A DNA stretch of 64,000 nucleotides from an uncultured Polaromonas sp. (GCA_937863225.1 CALMEI010000011.1:46373-110372); one strand, 5' to 3'. Shown: positions 1 through 8,763, counted from the stretch's first letter. Made by a program: numbers and translations. The notes: generated by a model not told the origin, from the sequence alone.

Positions 1-275
1 ACGAGGGGTTTGGCTTGCCAGTACTCGAAGGGTTTGCATCGGGCATCCCAGTCATCACATCAAATACCAGTTCATTACCTGAAGTGGCTGGTGATGCAGC
101 ATCATTGGTTAATCCAAACTCGGTCGAAGAAATCGCCCATGCCATGTTGCAACTGGTTGAGCAAACAGACTTGCGAAACACTTTGATTCAAAAAGGCTTA
201 ATGCAAGTGAATAAATTTTCTTGGGCAGAAACTGCACGACTTACAAGTGATGTTTACCGAGAGATGCTTTCTTAG
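1..275 (+). CDS. Glycosyltransferase, GT-B fold (GT4-like), C-terminal fragment cut by window edge
   Basis: The reading frame is open to the left edge, so only the last ~91 residues are visible. The in-frame residues include EGFGLPVLE, the E-x7-E signature of GT4-type glycosyltransferases that binds the nucleotide sugar, followed by SGIPVITSNTSSLPEVAG, typical of the C-terminal Rossmann half. It probably transfers a sugar during assembly of a surface polysaccharide, in keeping with the rhamnose genes next door; donor and acceptor cannot be told. Its stop lies 4 bp from the stop of the convergent glycosyltransferase, with no room for a terminator between them. The apparent start at base 15 (TTG) is not the real start. 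Confidence 0.85.
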   Translation, partial: EGFGLPVLEGFASGIPVITSNTSSLPEVAGDAASLVNPNSVEEIAHAMLQLVEQTDLRNTLIQKGLMQVNKFSWAETARLTSDVYREMLS

Positions 276-279
276 AGCG

Positions 280-1425
280 TTATATAGCTTTGAATTGAGT
301 TAACTCTTTGTAAAGTTGAATGTGTTGTTGGGTGTTGGCATCGAGTGAGTAAACTTGCAGGGCCCGTGCATGCGCCTGTGCGCCAAGTTTCAAACGTAAA
401 GCAGAATCTTGCAGAAGTTGATTGATGCGTTCTGCCAGCGCTAAACTGTCACGAACGGGAACAGCAAACCCAGTCTCGCCATGAACATTCAGCACATTCA
501 CGCCATTGTTCAGCTGTGTACAAATCACGGGTTTGCCACAAGCCATAGCCTCTAGCTGAACCAGTCCAAACGCTTCGCTCTGCTCAACAGAAGGCAAACA
601 AAACACATCACAGGCATGAAAATACGCTGCCAAATCTTCCTCAGCAATGCCGCCTGTAAACGTTATTTTGTGTTTCAGGCCCAAGCGGTCAACTTGGCTT
701 TCTAATTGCGTTCGCAGTGGGCCATCACCACCGAGAATGAGTTGGGCATTGATATGCTCCATGGCGGTGATGAGTACGTCGAAACCTTTGTAGTAAACGT
801 GACGACCCAGTGCAAAAATAATGGCTTGCCCATTTGCATGTGACAAAAGATTTTTGCGCACTGACTCAGAATGTGGTGTTAAGTCCAAGCTGGAAAAATC
901 CAGACCAAAAGGTATGACGCGTCGTTTCTCAGGTGAAATATCCTTTGGAATTTGGGTGCTCGAACTGTAATGGGCTGACGTAGCCGCAATCAAGGCATCG
1001 GCTCTGCGTGTGACGCTTTGCAAAAAGGGGCGATACATTGCCAGCAGTCGTTTTTGCTTCACGATATCGCTGTGCCAAGTAATCACGCGCTTCACGTTCG
1101 AAGGAAACAACATGGATGCCAAGTGCGCCAATGGGTTTGGGAAATGCAAATGCAGCACATCAAACGGCATCTCCTTGTGCAATGCCAAGGCCCTCAAAAC
1201 TTGTGAGGGCGATACAGCCGTGCTAAACAGTGTGCCAAAAGAGGGGGCTTGTATCAAGCGATAGCCATCAACAATTTCATCTTTCTCTTCAAGGCCTGCA
1301 GCTGCCACTAAGTACACAACATCCAAACCATTCGCGGCCAAGCCTTTGCACAGCAGTTGCTGGTGTCGTTCTACACCGCCATTTTGTTGCTCGTTATGAA
1401 AGCGACCAAACTGAAGGATGCGCAT
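280..1425 (-). CDS. Glycosyltransferase family 4 protein
   Basis: A 381-residue GT-B glycosyltransferase. The N-terminal half begins MRILQFGRFHNEQQNGGVER, matching the glycine-rich acceptor-side loop of GT4 enzymes. The C-terminal half carries GRHVYYKGFDVL and EAFGLVQLEAMACGKPVI, which contains the E-x7-E donor-binding signature. No signal peptide is visible, so it is cytosolic or peripheral to the inner membrane. It is the last gene of the rfbBDAC transcription unit, 15 bp after rfbC, which suggests work on the same rhamnose-containing polysaccharide (O antigen, capsule or exopolysaccharide). Whether it is itself a rhamnosyltransferase is inference only. Confidence 0.88.
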   Translation of the reverse strand: MRILQFGRFHNEQQNGGVERHQQLLCKGLAANGLDVVYLVAAAGLEEKDEIVDGYRLIQAPSFGTLFSTAVSPSQVLRALALHKEMPFDVLHLHFPNPLAHLASMLFPSNVKRVITWHSDIVKQKRLLAMYRPFLQSVTRRADALIAATSAHYSSSTQIPKDISPEKRRVIPFGLDFSSLDLTPHSESVRKNLLSHANGQAIIFALGRHVYYKGFDVLITAMEHINAQLILGGDGPLRTQLESQVDRLGLKHKITFTGGIAEEDLAAYFHACDVFCLPSVEQSEAFGLVQLEAMACGKPVICTQLNNGVNVLNVHGETGFAVPVRDSLALAERINQLLQDSALRLKLGAQAHARALQVYSLDANTQQHIQLYKELTQFKAI

Positions 1426-1440
1426 AAATGTGGTTTGGTC

Positions 1441-2013
1441 TTAAACAAATAATTCAGCTTGGACAAACTTCGTGCCTTGTGCATCTTTAACTGAAAGCAA
1501 GGGCGCTGCACTCAAGTTCCAGTCGATATTGACGTCGGGGTCGTTCCATAAAAGACAACGCTCAAATTGTGGCGCATAGTAATCTGTCGTTTTATATAAA
1601 AAGTCTGCCGTATCTGAAAGCACCAAAAACCCGTGTGCAAAACCGGGTGGAATCCACAATTGCTTGTGATTTGAACCTGATAAAACAACGCTGATCCACT
1701 TGCCGAATGTGGGTGAGCTCCTGCGAATATCAACAGTTACATCCAACACTTCACCGTTAACAACACGCACCAGTTTGCCTTGCGCCTGTTGAATTTGATA
1801 ATGCAAACCGCGCAACACCCCTTTGCCTGAGCGTGAGTGGTTGTCTTGCACAAAATTAACGTTTAAACCAGTGACCTGATTGAAGGCATCCTGGTTAAAA
1901 CTTTCAAAGAAAAAACCACGTTGATCACCAAAAACTTTGGGTTCAATCACCAGAACGTCGGGTATGTCGGTAGCCGTTGCTTTCAAGCCATTTGCGGCAA
2001 TTTTGCCAATCAT
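1441..2013 (-). CDS. rfbC: dTDP-4-dehydrorhamnose 3,5-epimerase
   Basis: A 190-residue cupin-type epimerase catalysing the third step to dTDP-L-rhamnose. Family motifs are visible: [16 protein letters not shown] near the N-terminus, VLRGLHYQ with the catalytic His in the middle, and [14 protein letters not shown] followed by FLYKTTDYY. Length matches the family (about 180-190). Its start codon overlaps the rfbA stop by 4 bp (ATGA on the minus strand), which indicates translational coupling. The order rfbB-rfbD-rfbA-rfbC is complete, so the cell should make dTDP-L-rhamnose from glucose-1-phosphate. Confidence 0.95.
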   Translation of the reverse strand: MIGKIAANGLKATATDIPDVLVIEPKVFGDQRGFFFESFNQDAFNQVTGLNVNFVQDNHSRSGKGVLRGLHYQIQQAQGKLVRVVNGEVLDVTVDIRRSSPTFGKWISVVLSGSNHKQLWIPPGFAHGFLVLSDTADFLYKTTDYYAPQFERCLLWNDPDVNIDWNLSAAPLLSVKDAQGTKFVQAELFV

Positions 2014-2924
2014 GTTACTGGGCTTTCTTTGAGCATGCGCAATAAATATTGACCGTAACCATTTTTTGCCAATGGTTGTGCCAATTTTTCAACTTGCGCA
2101 CTGTTGATAAAGCCGTTGCGCCAAGCTACTTCTTCAGGACAGGCAATTTTTAATCCTTGGCGATGCTCAAGTGTCGAAATAAATTGGCTCGCTTCAAGCA
2201 GGCTGTCATGTGTTCCTGTATCCAGCCAGGCGTAACCCCGTTGCATGATTTGCACGTTCAGCAAATCACGTTCAAGATAAGTTTGATTGACCGTGGTGAT
2301 TTCAAGTTCACCGCGTGCGCTGGGCCTAACAGACTTGGCAATATCAACCACTTGCTTATCGTAGAAATACAGCCCAGTTACGGCATAGTTGCTTTTAGGT
2401 GTTTTGGGTTTTTCTTCGATGCTGGTCGCTTTACCGGAATGATCAAAGGCAACCACGCCGTAGCGTTCAGGGTCTTGCACATGGTATGCAAATACCGTGG
2501 CCCCCTCTGTGTGGGAATCAGCGGTAGATAATATATTCGCAAAGTCGTGACCGTAAAAAATATTGTCACCCAATACCAGAGCACTGTCAGAGTTACCTAT
2601 AAACTTTTCACCAATGATAAATGCTTGTGCCAAACCGTCAGGACTTGGTTGCACGGCATACTGCAAATTCATACCCCATTGGCTGCCATCACCAAGCAGC
2701 TGCTGAAATCTTGGCGTGTCTTGAGGCGTGCTGATAATGAGCACATCACGCATACCTGCCAGCATCAGCGTGCTCAAAGGGTAGTAAATCATCGGTTTGT
2801 CATAAACCGGTAGCAATTGTTTACTCAAAGCCAGTGTTGCCGGGTGCAGTCGAGTACCTGAACCACCGGCCAAAATAATACCCTTGCGCTGAGTGGAGGT
2901 TTTTAGAGTTGTTTGTGGGTTCAT
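2010..2924 (-). CDS. rfbA: Glucose-1-phosphate thymidylyltransferase
   Basis: First enzyme of dTDP-rhamnose synthesis, joining dTTP and glucose-1-phosphate. The nucleotide-binding motif [20 protein letters not shown] lies near the N-terminus; [25 protein letters not shown] and [20 protein letters not shown] follow. I start it at the ATG at 2924 ([10 protein letters not shown]), 7 bp after the rfbD stop, giving 304 residues, close to the usual ~292. The frame is open upstream to an ATG at 2960 inside rfbD, which would add 12 poorly conserved residues. Neither start has a strong ribosome-binding site. Confidence 0.94.
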   Translation of the reverse strand: MNPQTTLKTSTQRKGIILAGGSGTRLHPATLALSKQLLPVYDKPMIYYPLSTLMLAGMRDVLIISTPQDTPRFQQLLGDGSQWGMNLQYAVQPSPDGLAQAFIIGEKFIGNSDSALVLGDNIFYGHDFANILSTADSHTEGATVFAYHVQDPERYGVVAFDHSGKATSIEEKPKTPKSNYAVTGLYFYDKQVVDIAKSVRPSARGELEITTVNQTYLERDLLNVQIMQRGYAWLDTGTHDSLLEASQFISTLEHRQGLKIACPEEVAWRNGFINSAQVEKLAQPLAKNGYGQYLLRMLKESPVT

Positions 2925-2931
2925 ACTGTGG

Positions 2932-3849
2932 CTATAAAATTTCTGCCAACATTCTTGCAACGCCAGTTTGCCATGTTGGTAGCGTGATATTAAATGCAGT
3001 TTGTACTTTATCGGTATTGAGGCGTGAATTTAATGGGCGTTTGGCAGGGGTTGTGTATTCTGATGTGGCTATCTTTTTTATCGCATTGTTTTGTACTTGA
3101 AGTGATACACCAGCTTTTACTGCGTGGTTAATCACGAAACTAGCAAAGCCGTGCCAAGAAGTATGACCACCGGCAACCAAATGGTACAAACCTGCCAAAT
3201 CACCACCATTGGTTTGTTGGATTTGGCGCAAAGCAAGGGCGGTGACATCGGCCAATAATTCTGCTCCAGTTGGTGCACCAATCTGATCATCAATCACGCT
3301 CAAGCTGTCACGCTCTTTTGCAAGACGCAACATGGTTTTTGCAAAATTGTGCCCTCTTGCCGCGTAAACCCAGCTGGTTCTAAAAATAAGATGCTTGTTG
3401 CAATTGTTGGTAATAGCCTGTTCGCCTTCCCACTTGGTTTTGCCGTATACATTCAAAGGAGAAACTTGATCGGTTTCCAGCCAGGCATTCTCTCCCGATC
3501 CATCAAAAACATAATCGGTTGAATAGTGCACCATCCAAGCATTTAATTTTTGCGCCTCTTTCGCAATCACCTCTGGCGCCAGCGCATTGATGGTGCGCGC
3601 CAAGTTTGGCTCTGATTCGGCTTTGTCCACAGCAGTGTGTGCAGCTGCATTGACAATGATGCTGGGTTTGACTCGGCGTACGGTGTCTGCCAACATGGCT
3701 AAATTAGCAAAGTCACCACAGAAATCCTTGCTGTCAAAATCTACCGCTATCAATTCTCCCAGGGGAGCTAAACTGCGCTGCAATTCCCAGCCAACTTGTC
3801 CACTTTTGCCGAAGAGCAAAATTGTAGGAATGTCAGTTGCTGCAGCCAT
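2932..3849 (-). CDS. rfbD: dTDP-4-dehydrorhamnose reductase
   Basis: Last enzyme of dTDP-L-rhamnose synthesis, an NAD(P)H-dependent extended short-chain reductase. The nucleotide-binding loop [13 protein letters not shown] is at the N-terminus, [11 protein letters not shown] and YGKTKWEGE (the YxxxK pair) are in the middle, and [14 protein letters not shown] follows. The ATG at 3849 ([14 protein letters not shown]) lies 1 bp after the rfbB stop and gives 305 residues, near the family norm. The open frame extends to 3894 inside rfbB, which I regard as chance. It sits second in a four-gene rhamnose operon. Confidence 0.94.
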   Translation of the reverse strand: MAAATDIPTILLFGKSGQVGWELQRSLAPLGELIAVDFDSKDFCGDFANLAMLADTVRRVKPSIIVNAAAHTAVDKAESEPNLARTINALAPEVIAKEAQKLNAWMVHYSTDYVFDGSGENAWLETDQVSPLNVYGKTKWEGEQAITNNCNKHLIFRTSWVYAARGHNFAKTMLRLAKERDSLSVIDDQIGAPTGAELLADVTALALRQIQQTNGGDLAGLYHLVAGGHTSWHGFASFVINHAVKAGVSLQVQNNAIKKIATSEYTTPAKRPLNSRLNTDKVQTAFNITLPTWQTGVARMLAEIL

Positions 3850-3850
3850 A

Positions 3851-4909
3851 TTAACTTGCGTATTGTTTATTAACCCACTCTCGGTAGCTGCCATTTTGAA
3901 CGTGGTTGACCCAATCCAAGTTTGCTAAATACCATTCAACAGTTTTGCGAATGCCTGTTTCAAAAGATTCTGCCGGTTTCCAACTTAACTCTTTTTCAAT
4001 TTTGCTGGCATCAATGGCATAGCGGCGGTCGTGGCCTGCACGATCGGTCACATAGGTGATTTGTTCGGCATAGCTTTTGCCATCTTTTCGGGGTGACATT
4101 TCGTTGAGCAAGTGACACACGGCATGAACGATTTCTAAATTGGGTTTTTCATTCCACCCACCCACGTTGTAGGTTTCTCCAGGCTTGCCAGCCTCCAATA
4201 CGCGTCGAATTGCACTGGTATGGTCTTTGACATACAGCCAATCTCTGATTTGCTGCCCATCACCATAAATCGGTAGATTTTTGCCCGCCAAGGCATTCAC
4301 TATCATCAGTGGAATCAGTTTCTCAGGGAAATGGTAAGGGCCATAATTGTTGCTGCAATTGGTAGTCAATACGGGCAGGCCATAGGTATGGTGGTATGCG
4401 CGGACCAGATGATCACTGGCAGCTTTGCTGGCTGAATATGGACTGTTTGGTTCGTATGTATTTTTTTCAGTGAAAGCTGGGTCATTGGGTGCGAGTGAGC
4501 CATAAACCTCATCGGTTGAAACATGCAAAAACCGAAACGCTGGTTTGTCTTCTTGCTTCAGATTACCAAAATATGCTCGTACTACTTCTAATAAGTGGAA
4601 TGTGCCCACAATATTGGTTTGAATAAAGTCTTCAGGTCCGTGAATTGAGCGGTCGACGTGCGACTCAGCAGCAAAATTAATGATGGCTCGTGGCTGGTGC
4701 TTCGACAAAAGTGATGCCACCAAAGTCTTGTCGCCAATATCGCCTTGTACAAAAATGTGACGGGCATCACTTTTTAGAGAGTTTAGATTTTCTAAATTAC
4801 CTGCATAGGTTAGTTTGTCCAAGTTGAGGACGGGTTCATTGTGTGCCGCTAACCAGTCCAGTACAAAATTAGCCCCAATAAAGCCTGCCCCACCCGTGAC
4901 CAAAATCAT
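3851..4909 (-). CDS. rfbB: dTDP-glucose 4,6-dehydratase
   Basis: A 352-residue extended SDR that converts dTDP-glucose to the 4-keto-6-deoxy sugar. Seen: the NAD-binding motif VTGGAGFIGANF at the start, HVSTDEVYGSL with the catalytic Thr-Asp-Glu region, YSASKAASDHLVRAYHHTYG with the YxxxK pair, and NNYGPYHFPEKLIPLMI. First gene of the minus-strand rhamnose unit; its start is 79 bp from the divergent tag gene, so the promoter must lie in 4910-4988. No clear -35/-10 pair could be assigned there. Confidence 0.96.
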   Translation of the reverse strand: MILVTGGAGFIGANFVLDWLAAHNEPVLNLDKLTYAGNLENLNSLKSDARHIFVQGDIGDKTLVASLLSKHQPRAIINFAAESHVDRSIHGPEDFIQTNIVGTFHLLEVVRAYFGNLKQEDKPAFRFLHVSTDEVYGSLAPNDPAFTEKNTYEPNSPYSASKAASDHLVRAYHHTYGLPVLTTNCSNNYGPYHFPEKLIPLMIVNALAGKNLPIYGDGQQIRDWLYVKDHTSAIRRVLEAGKPGETYNVGGWNEKPNLEIVHAVCHLLNEMSPRKDGKSYAEQITYVTDRAGHDRRYAIDASKIEKELSWKPAESFETGIRKTVEWYLANLDWVNHVQNGSYREWVNKQYAS

Positions 4910-4988
4910 GCCAAACTCCTAGTATTCAATTAGCCCCATGCTTGCTAAGATTATCGCTGTTTTAAGTTGACCCATTTTCAAAAAAGCC

Positions 4989-5588
4989 ATGAAAACCGAA
5001 ACTCCCACAAATGACAACAAGGTGCGTTGCCCATGGTGCGAAAGCAAAAGCCTAGACCGCCACTACCACGACACCGAATGGGGCGTGCCCATCCACAACG
5101 ACAGAGACTTGTTGGAACTTTTAACACTTGAAGGCGCACAAGCCGGCTTAAGCTGGAGTACGGTATTAGCCAAACGCGAGGGCTACAAACGCGTCTTTAA
5201 AAATTTTGATGCACAAAAAATTGTGAAATTGACTGAAGCCGACATTGCAGCCGCTATGGCTGATCCAGGCATCGTCCGCAATAAATTGAAGATAAACAGC
5301 ACCATCGGCAACGCCCGCGCGTTTTTGGCGGCGCAAGAAAAATACGGCAGTTTTGATGCTTTTTTATGGCAAATCGTAGGCGGCAAACCGCTGGTGAACA
5401 ATCGCAAATCATCCGCAGAAGTGCCCGCAAAAACCGCAGAATCTGACGCGATGAGCAAAATGCTCCTAGCCCACGGCTTTAAGTTCGTAGGCTCTACCAT
5501 TTGCTACGCCTTCATGCAAGCCAGCGGTATGGTGAATGACCATTTGGTGGGGTGCTACCGGTACAAAGAGGTATTGGAAAAGCTCTGA
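4989..5588 (+). CDS. tag: DNA-3-methyladenine glycosylase I
   Basis: A 199-residue base-excision repair glycosylase that removes 3-methyladenine from alkylated DNA. The N-terminal motif RCPWCESK and HYHDTEWGVP match E. coli Tag; the spacing between Cys14 and His27 equals that of the zinc ligands Cys4 and His17 there. The second ligand pair lies in VNDHLVGCYRY near the C-terminus. LEGAQAGLSWSTVLAKREGY is the substrate-pocket region. The protein carries about 10 extra residues before the usual start. Monocistronic and divergent from rfbB. Confidence 0.95.
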   Translation: MKTETPTNDNKVRCPWCESKSLDRHYHDTEWGVPIHNDRDLLELLTLEGAQAGLSWSTVLAKREGYKRVFKNFDAQKIVKLTEADIAAAMADPGIVRNKLKINSTIGNARAFLAAQEKYGSFDAFLWQIVGGKPLVNNRKSSAEVPAKTAESDAMSKMLLAHGFKFVGSTICYAFMQASGMVNDHLVGCYRYKEVLEKL

Positions 5589-5627
5589 AAGCTCTAAAAC
5601 CAATCATTAAACTGATTCTTCAAACCT

Positions 5628-5653
5628 GTCATTCCCGCGTAGTCGGGAATGAC
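5628..5653. repeat. dRS3-like perfect inverted repeat
   Basis: A perfect 10-bp inverted repeat (GTCATTCCCG / CGGGAATGAC) with a 6-base loop, 40 bp after the tag stop. Its core is ATTCCC-N8-GGGAAT, exactly the form of the Neisseria dRS3 repeat. No U-tract follows, so it is not a standard terminator. Only one copy occurs in this window. Confidence 0.6.
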
Positions 5654-5674
5654 GATAATTTTAATGCAAAAAAT

Positions 5675-5725
5675 GGCTGTAGCCGGCGTATTTGCTGCCT
5701 AATTTGCTATCAAATCAATGGCAAA
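5675..5725 (+). repeat. 51-bp dispersed repeat, copy A
   Basis: One of seven 51-bp copies that align without gaps. The conserved core reads GGCGTATTTGCTGCCTA then TGCTAT, with a degenerate right end. Intergenic, between tag and the acyl-CoA reductase gene. The right half of the family is an imperfect palindrome (TGCTAT ... ATAGCA); this copy has lost part of it. Confidence 0.7.
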
Positions 5726-5768
5726 TAAAAGTAAAAAGCACTTCAAACATAACTATCTGAGGTGCTTT
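5726..5768 (-). terminator. Rho-independent terminator of the acyl-CoA reductase gene
   Basis: Stem AAAGCACTTC (5735-5744) pairs with GAGGTGCTTT (5759-5768) with one G-U pair and a 14-base loop. Read on the minus strand, the stem is followed by a T-rich tract (complement of 5726-5737). It begins 19 bp after the minus-strand stop at 5787. Confidence 0.7.
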
Positions 5769-5786
5769 ATCTATGCTGAATCCCGT

Positions 5787-7793
5787 TTAAAAATGAATCC
5801 CTCTCATCATCTCCGACATGGCAATGGCTTCAGGCGATAAGGTGGGTTTTGCGGATTTATCGCCTTTGGCGGCTGCGCTGTCTGGGAACATGCGGAAAGT
5901 GGTGTTCATCAATATTTGTGCGATGCGTGGCAGGCCGGCATGAAGCAGTTGGACACTGGTACCCAAACGCGTCGCAACACGAACGGGCTTATTGATGCAG
6001 GCTTGTACGATCATGTCTGCGGCTTCTTCGGGTGCAAGAAGTGGCATGTTCTCGTAAATCTTAGTTGGCGCAGTCATTGGCGTTCGCACCAATGGCATGT
6101 TGACAGTGGTAAACGTGACACCTTGGTCCGCATATTCGCTGGCAGCGCATCCGGTCCATGCGTCTAAAGCTGCCTTTGATGCAACATAGGCAGAAAAACG
6201 AGGCGCATTGATGAGCACGCTGATAGAGCTGATGTTGACAACATGCCCTTTTTTCTTGGCCACCATGCCAGGTAACAGTCCCATGGTGATACGCAAAGAA
6301 CCAAAATAATTCAATTGCATGGTGCGTTCAAAATCATGGAAGCGTTCATAGCTGGCTTCAATTGCGCGGCGTATGGAACGTCCCGCATTGTTGATTAGAA
6401 AATCAACACCTCCATGCTCGGTTTCTAGTGTTTGAACCAAAGTTGCGCATCCTTCGGCGTCTGTGATGTCGACAGAATAAGTGAAAACCTTCGCGCTTTT
6501 TCCAGCAAAGGCAAGAATTTCCTTCTTGGCTTCGACCAGTTGATCTTCGCCACGAGCGCAGATGATGGTGGTCGCACCTGCCTCAGCAAACTTGCATGCC
6601 GCCGACAGGCCAATTCCAGAAGAGCCGCCCGTTACCAGCACCACTTTGCCGCCCACTGTACCGCGCAGCGATCGGTCAATATGCAAGGCTGGATCGAGAT
6701 GACGTTCCCAGTAATCCCAAATCCGCCAAGCGTAGTCATGCAGATTGGGGCAGGCAATGCCTGTGTTTTTGAGTGCGGCCAAGGTGTCACGACAGTCAAA
6801 GCGGGTGGGGTAATTGACAAAGGTGAGCATATCCTCTGGCAACGCCAAATCTTTCATAATCGCTGACCGTATGCGTCGAATGGGTGCCAAAGCCATCAGA
6901 CCTTTTTTAACGCTTTTAGGGATGAAGCCGAGTAAAGCGGCATTGATAAACAGATTCATTTTTGGCGCATGTGCAGCTTTGCTGAAAATGTCCAATACGT
7001 CACCCACCCGGTAGCCTTGAGGGTCAACCAAGTGATAACATTTGCCTGATACTTTGTGATGGTGGCTAATGTGGTTCAGTGCATCTACGACAAAATCAAC
7101 AGGAACGATGTTGATACGTCCGCCCTCCAAGCCAATTGCTGGCATCCAAGGCGGTAGAAACTGGCGCATGCGTTGGATCAGTTTGAAAAAGTAATAAGGC
7201 CCGTCAATTTTGTCCATCTCACCTGTCTGGCTATCGCCAACCACCATGGCTGGTCGGTAAACACTCCAAGGAATTTTGCATTCCTTGCGAACGATCTTTT
7301 CGCTTTCATGCTTGGTTCGAAAGTAAGGGTGATCATAATTTTCAGCCTCTTCAAACATATCCTCTCGAAAAACGCCTTCATATAGACCAGCGGCAGCAAT
7401 AGATGACACATGATGCATGTGTCCTGCGCCTATGGCTTTAGCAAACTCAATGGTATTACGCGTTCCGTCAATATTGACAGTGATTTGCGTTTCTTCACTG
7501 GCACCCAAGTCATAAACTGCAGCCAAATGGTAGAAGTGATCAATTTGTCCTTTTAGCTTTTTCACATCATCGGCATCTATGCCGAGTTTTTTGGCGGTGA
7601 GGTCGCCATACACCGGTACAGCACGAACAGCTCCTTTTGTGTCATTTAAGCCCCAATAGCTACGCAAAGCGTCAACTTTGGAAGCGCTTTCTTTTCTAAT
7701 TAGGAAGTGAACAACGGCACCTTTGTGCTCCAATAGCTTTTTCACTAACCTTTTGCCAATAAAACCTGTTGCGCCAGTAACAAAATAGTGCAT
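5787..7793 (-). CDS. Two-domain fatty acyl-CoA reductase (alcohol-forming type), SDR-SDR fusion
   Basis: A 668-residue protein made of two reductase domains. Residues 1 to ~370 form an extended SDR of the fatty acyl-CoA reductase type (TGATGFIGKRL, HHVSSIAAAGLYEGVFRED, YFRTKHESEK, INIVPVDFVVDAL). Residues ~385-668 form a classical SDR (VTGGSSGIGLSAA, NNAGRSIRRA, then NISSIS and AYVASKAALDA with the YxxxK pair). From memory, domain order, length and motifs closely match the Marinobacter enzyme Maqu_2220, which reduces fatty acyl-CoA to fatty alcohol in two steps. I infer fatty-alcohol formation, feeding wax ester or another neutral lipid; no wax ester synthase is in the window. The ATG at 7793 is chosen because it immediately precedes the Rossmann motif. 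Monocistronic, with its own terminator. Confidence 0.85.
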   Translation of the reverse strand: MHYFVTGATGFIGKRLVKKLLEHKGAVVHFLIRKESASKVDALRSYWGLNDTKGAVRAVPVYGDLTAKKLGIDADDVKKLKGQIDHFYHLAAVYDLGASEETQITVNIDGTRNTIEFAKAIGAGHMHHVSSIAAAGLYEGVFREDMFEEAENYDHPYFRTKHESEKIVRKECKIPWSVYRPAMVVGDSQTGEMDKIDGPYYFFKLIQRMRQFLPPWMPAIGLEGGRINIVPVDFVVDALNHISHHHKVSGKCYHLVDPQGYRVGDVLDIFSKAAHAPKMNLFINAALLGFIPKSVKKGLMALAPIRRIRSAIMKDLALPEDMLTFVNYPTRFDCRDTLAALKNTGIACPNLHDYAWRIWDYWERHLDPALHIDRSLRGTVGGKVVLVTGGSSGIGLSAACKFAEAGATTIICARGEDQLVEAKKEILAFAGKSAKVFTYSVDITDAEGCATLVQTLETEHGGVDFLINNAGRSIRRAIEASYERFHDFERTMQLNYFGSLRITMGLLPGMVAKKKGHVVNISSISVLINAPRFSAYVASKAALDAWTGCAASEYADQGVTFTTVNMPLVRTPMTAPTKIYENMPLLAPEEAADMIVQACINKPVRVATRLGTSVQLLHAGLPRIAQILMNTTFRMFPDSAAAKGDKSAKPTLSPEAIAMSEMMRGIHF

Positions 7794-7996
7794 GAGTAAC
7801 CTCCAAAATGAATCAAGCATTGTGCCCAAAATTCAGTAAAAGTGGTTAGGCACAAACCCTCATAAGAACTGTGCTTAGTCGAATAACTCTAGGGGTCTAG
7901 AATGTCATCTCTAATAATTTACCAGTAGCAAGGTTAGAGTACCAATTCGTTACAGCAATATAAAACGTTCACACAAAATCATTTAAAGGAAGTCTT

Positions 7997-8575
7997 ATGG
8001 TTACCAAACTTAAAAAGCCAGTTGCAAATCAATCATCAAATTCAGCTTTTGAAACCAGCAGTGCTGCTGGCGCACATTTGGCGCAAAATATCAAAGACTC
8101 TGCGCAGCAAATTTGGCTTGCTGGACTGGGGGCATTTTCAAAAGCGCAGGCAGAAGGCGGAAAAGTTTTCGAAGCCCTGGTTAAAGATGGCTTAGGTTTA
8201 CAACGAAAAACGCAAGCCGCTGCTGAGGACAAGATTGCAGAAGCCACAAGTCGCATGACAGATATGGCAAGCGGTATTACTGCCAAAGCAGCTGGCGTAG
8301 CAACCGATTTGACTGCTAAAGCGACTGGTCAATGGGATAAATTGGAAACCATTTTTGAAGACCGAGTAGCCAAAGCATTGCGAAAATTAGGTGTGCCAAC
8401 TGCTAAAGAAGTCCAAACTTTAATAAAGCGCGTAGATGAACTAAGCAAACAAAGCGGCAAATCCACTTCTAAGGTAATTGCAAAAAAAGTAACAGTAGCC
8501 GGAAAAGTAGCCACAAAAACGACAAACAATGTTGTCAAAGCTGCCCGGAAAAGAGCTACAGCCAAGAAAAGCTAG
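7997..8575 (+). CDS. Phasin family protein with lysine-rich tail (PhaF/PhaI-like)
   Basis: A 192-residue protein. The N-terminal half contains AQQIWLAGLGAFSKAQAEGGKVFEALVKDG, a hallmark of polyhydroxyalkanoate granule-associated phasins, followed by an amphipathic helical stretch and LRKLGVPTAKEVQTLIKRVDELSKQ. The last 40 residues are rich in Ala, Lys and Thr, like the DNA-binding tail of Pseudomonas PhaF. It should coat storage granules and may tie them to the nucleoid. A strong Shine-Dalgarno (AAAGGAAG at 7985-7992) precedes the ATG. The tail may be shortened by a frameshift at the A4 run 8567-8570; see the finding there. Confidence 0.85.
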   Translation: MVTKLKKPVANQSSNSAFETSSAAGAHLAQNIKDSAQQIWLAGLGAFSKAQAEGGKVFEALVKDGLGLQRKTQAAAEDKIAEATSRMTDMASGITAKAAGVATDLTAKATGQWDKLETIFEDRVAKALRKLGVPTAKEVQTLIKRVDELSKQSGKSTSKVIAKKVTVAGKVATKTTNNVVKAARKRATAKKS

Positions 8576-8666
8576 TGGTAAAACGGCTCCAAAAGTGAAA
8601 AATCAACACTTTGAGACTCGTTCTTAGTGACTCTTTAATATAAATTGGATAAATGTTTCTCTAAAG

Positions 8667-8695
8667 TTGATTAATACATAAAAGTGTGGCATAAT
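8667..8695 (+). promoter_or_regulatory. Candidate sigma-70 promoter of the spc ribosomal operon
   Basis: TTGATT (8667-8672) and CATAAT (8690-8695) are separated by exactly 17 bp, the ideal spacing. It lies 175 bp before rplN in the 295-bp gap after the phasin gene. The spc operon therefore seems to have its own promoter rather than reading through from an S10 operon. Confidence 0.6.
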
Positions 8696-8763
8696 CAAAG
8701 GCTCTGCTAATACAGGGTCTATGGTTCATAGTGATATGAGTCTAGATGGTGTGTCAGAGTATC

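Noticed and set aside
8029..8565. Antisense open frames over the phasin gene
   Set aside because: Shadow frames with no start signals or homology.
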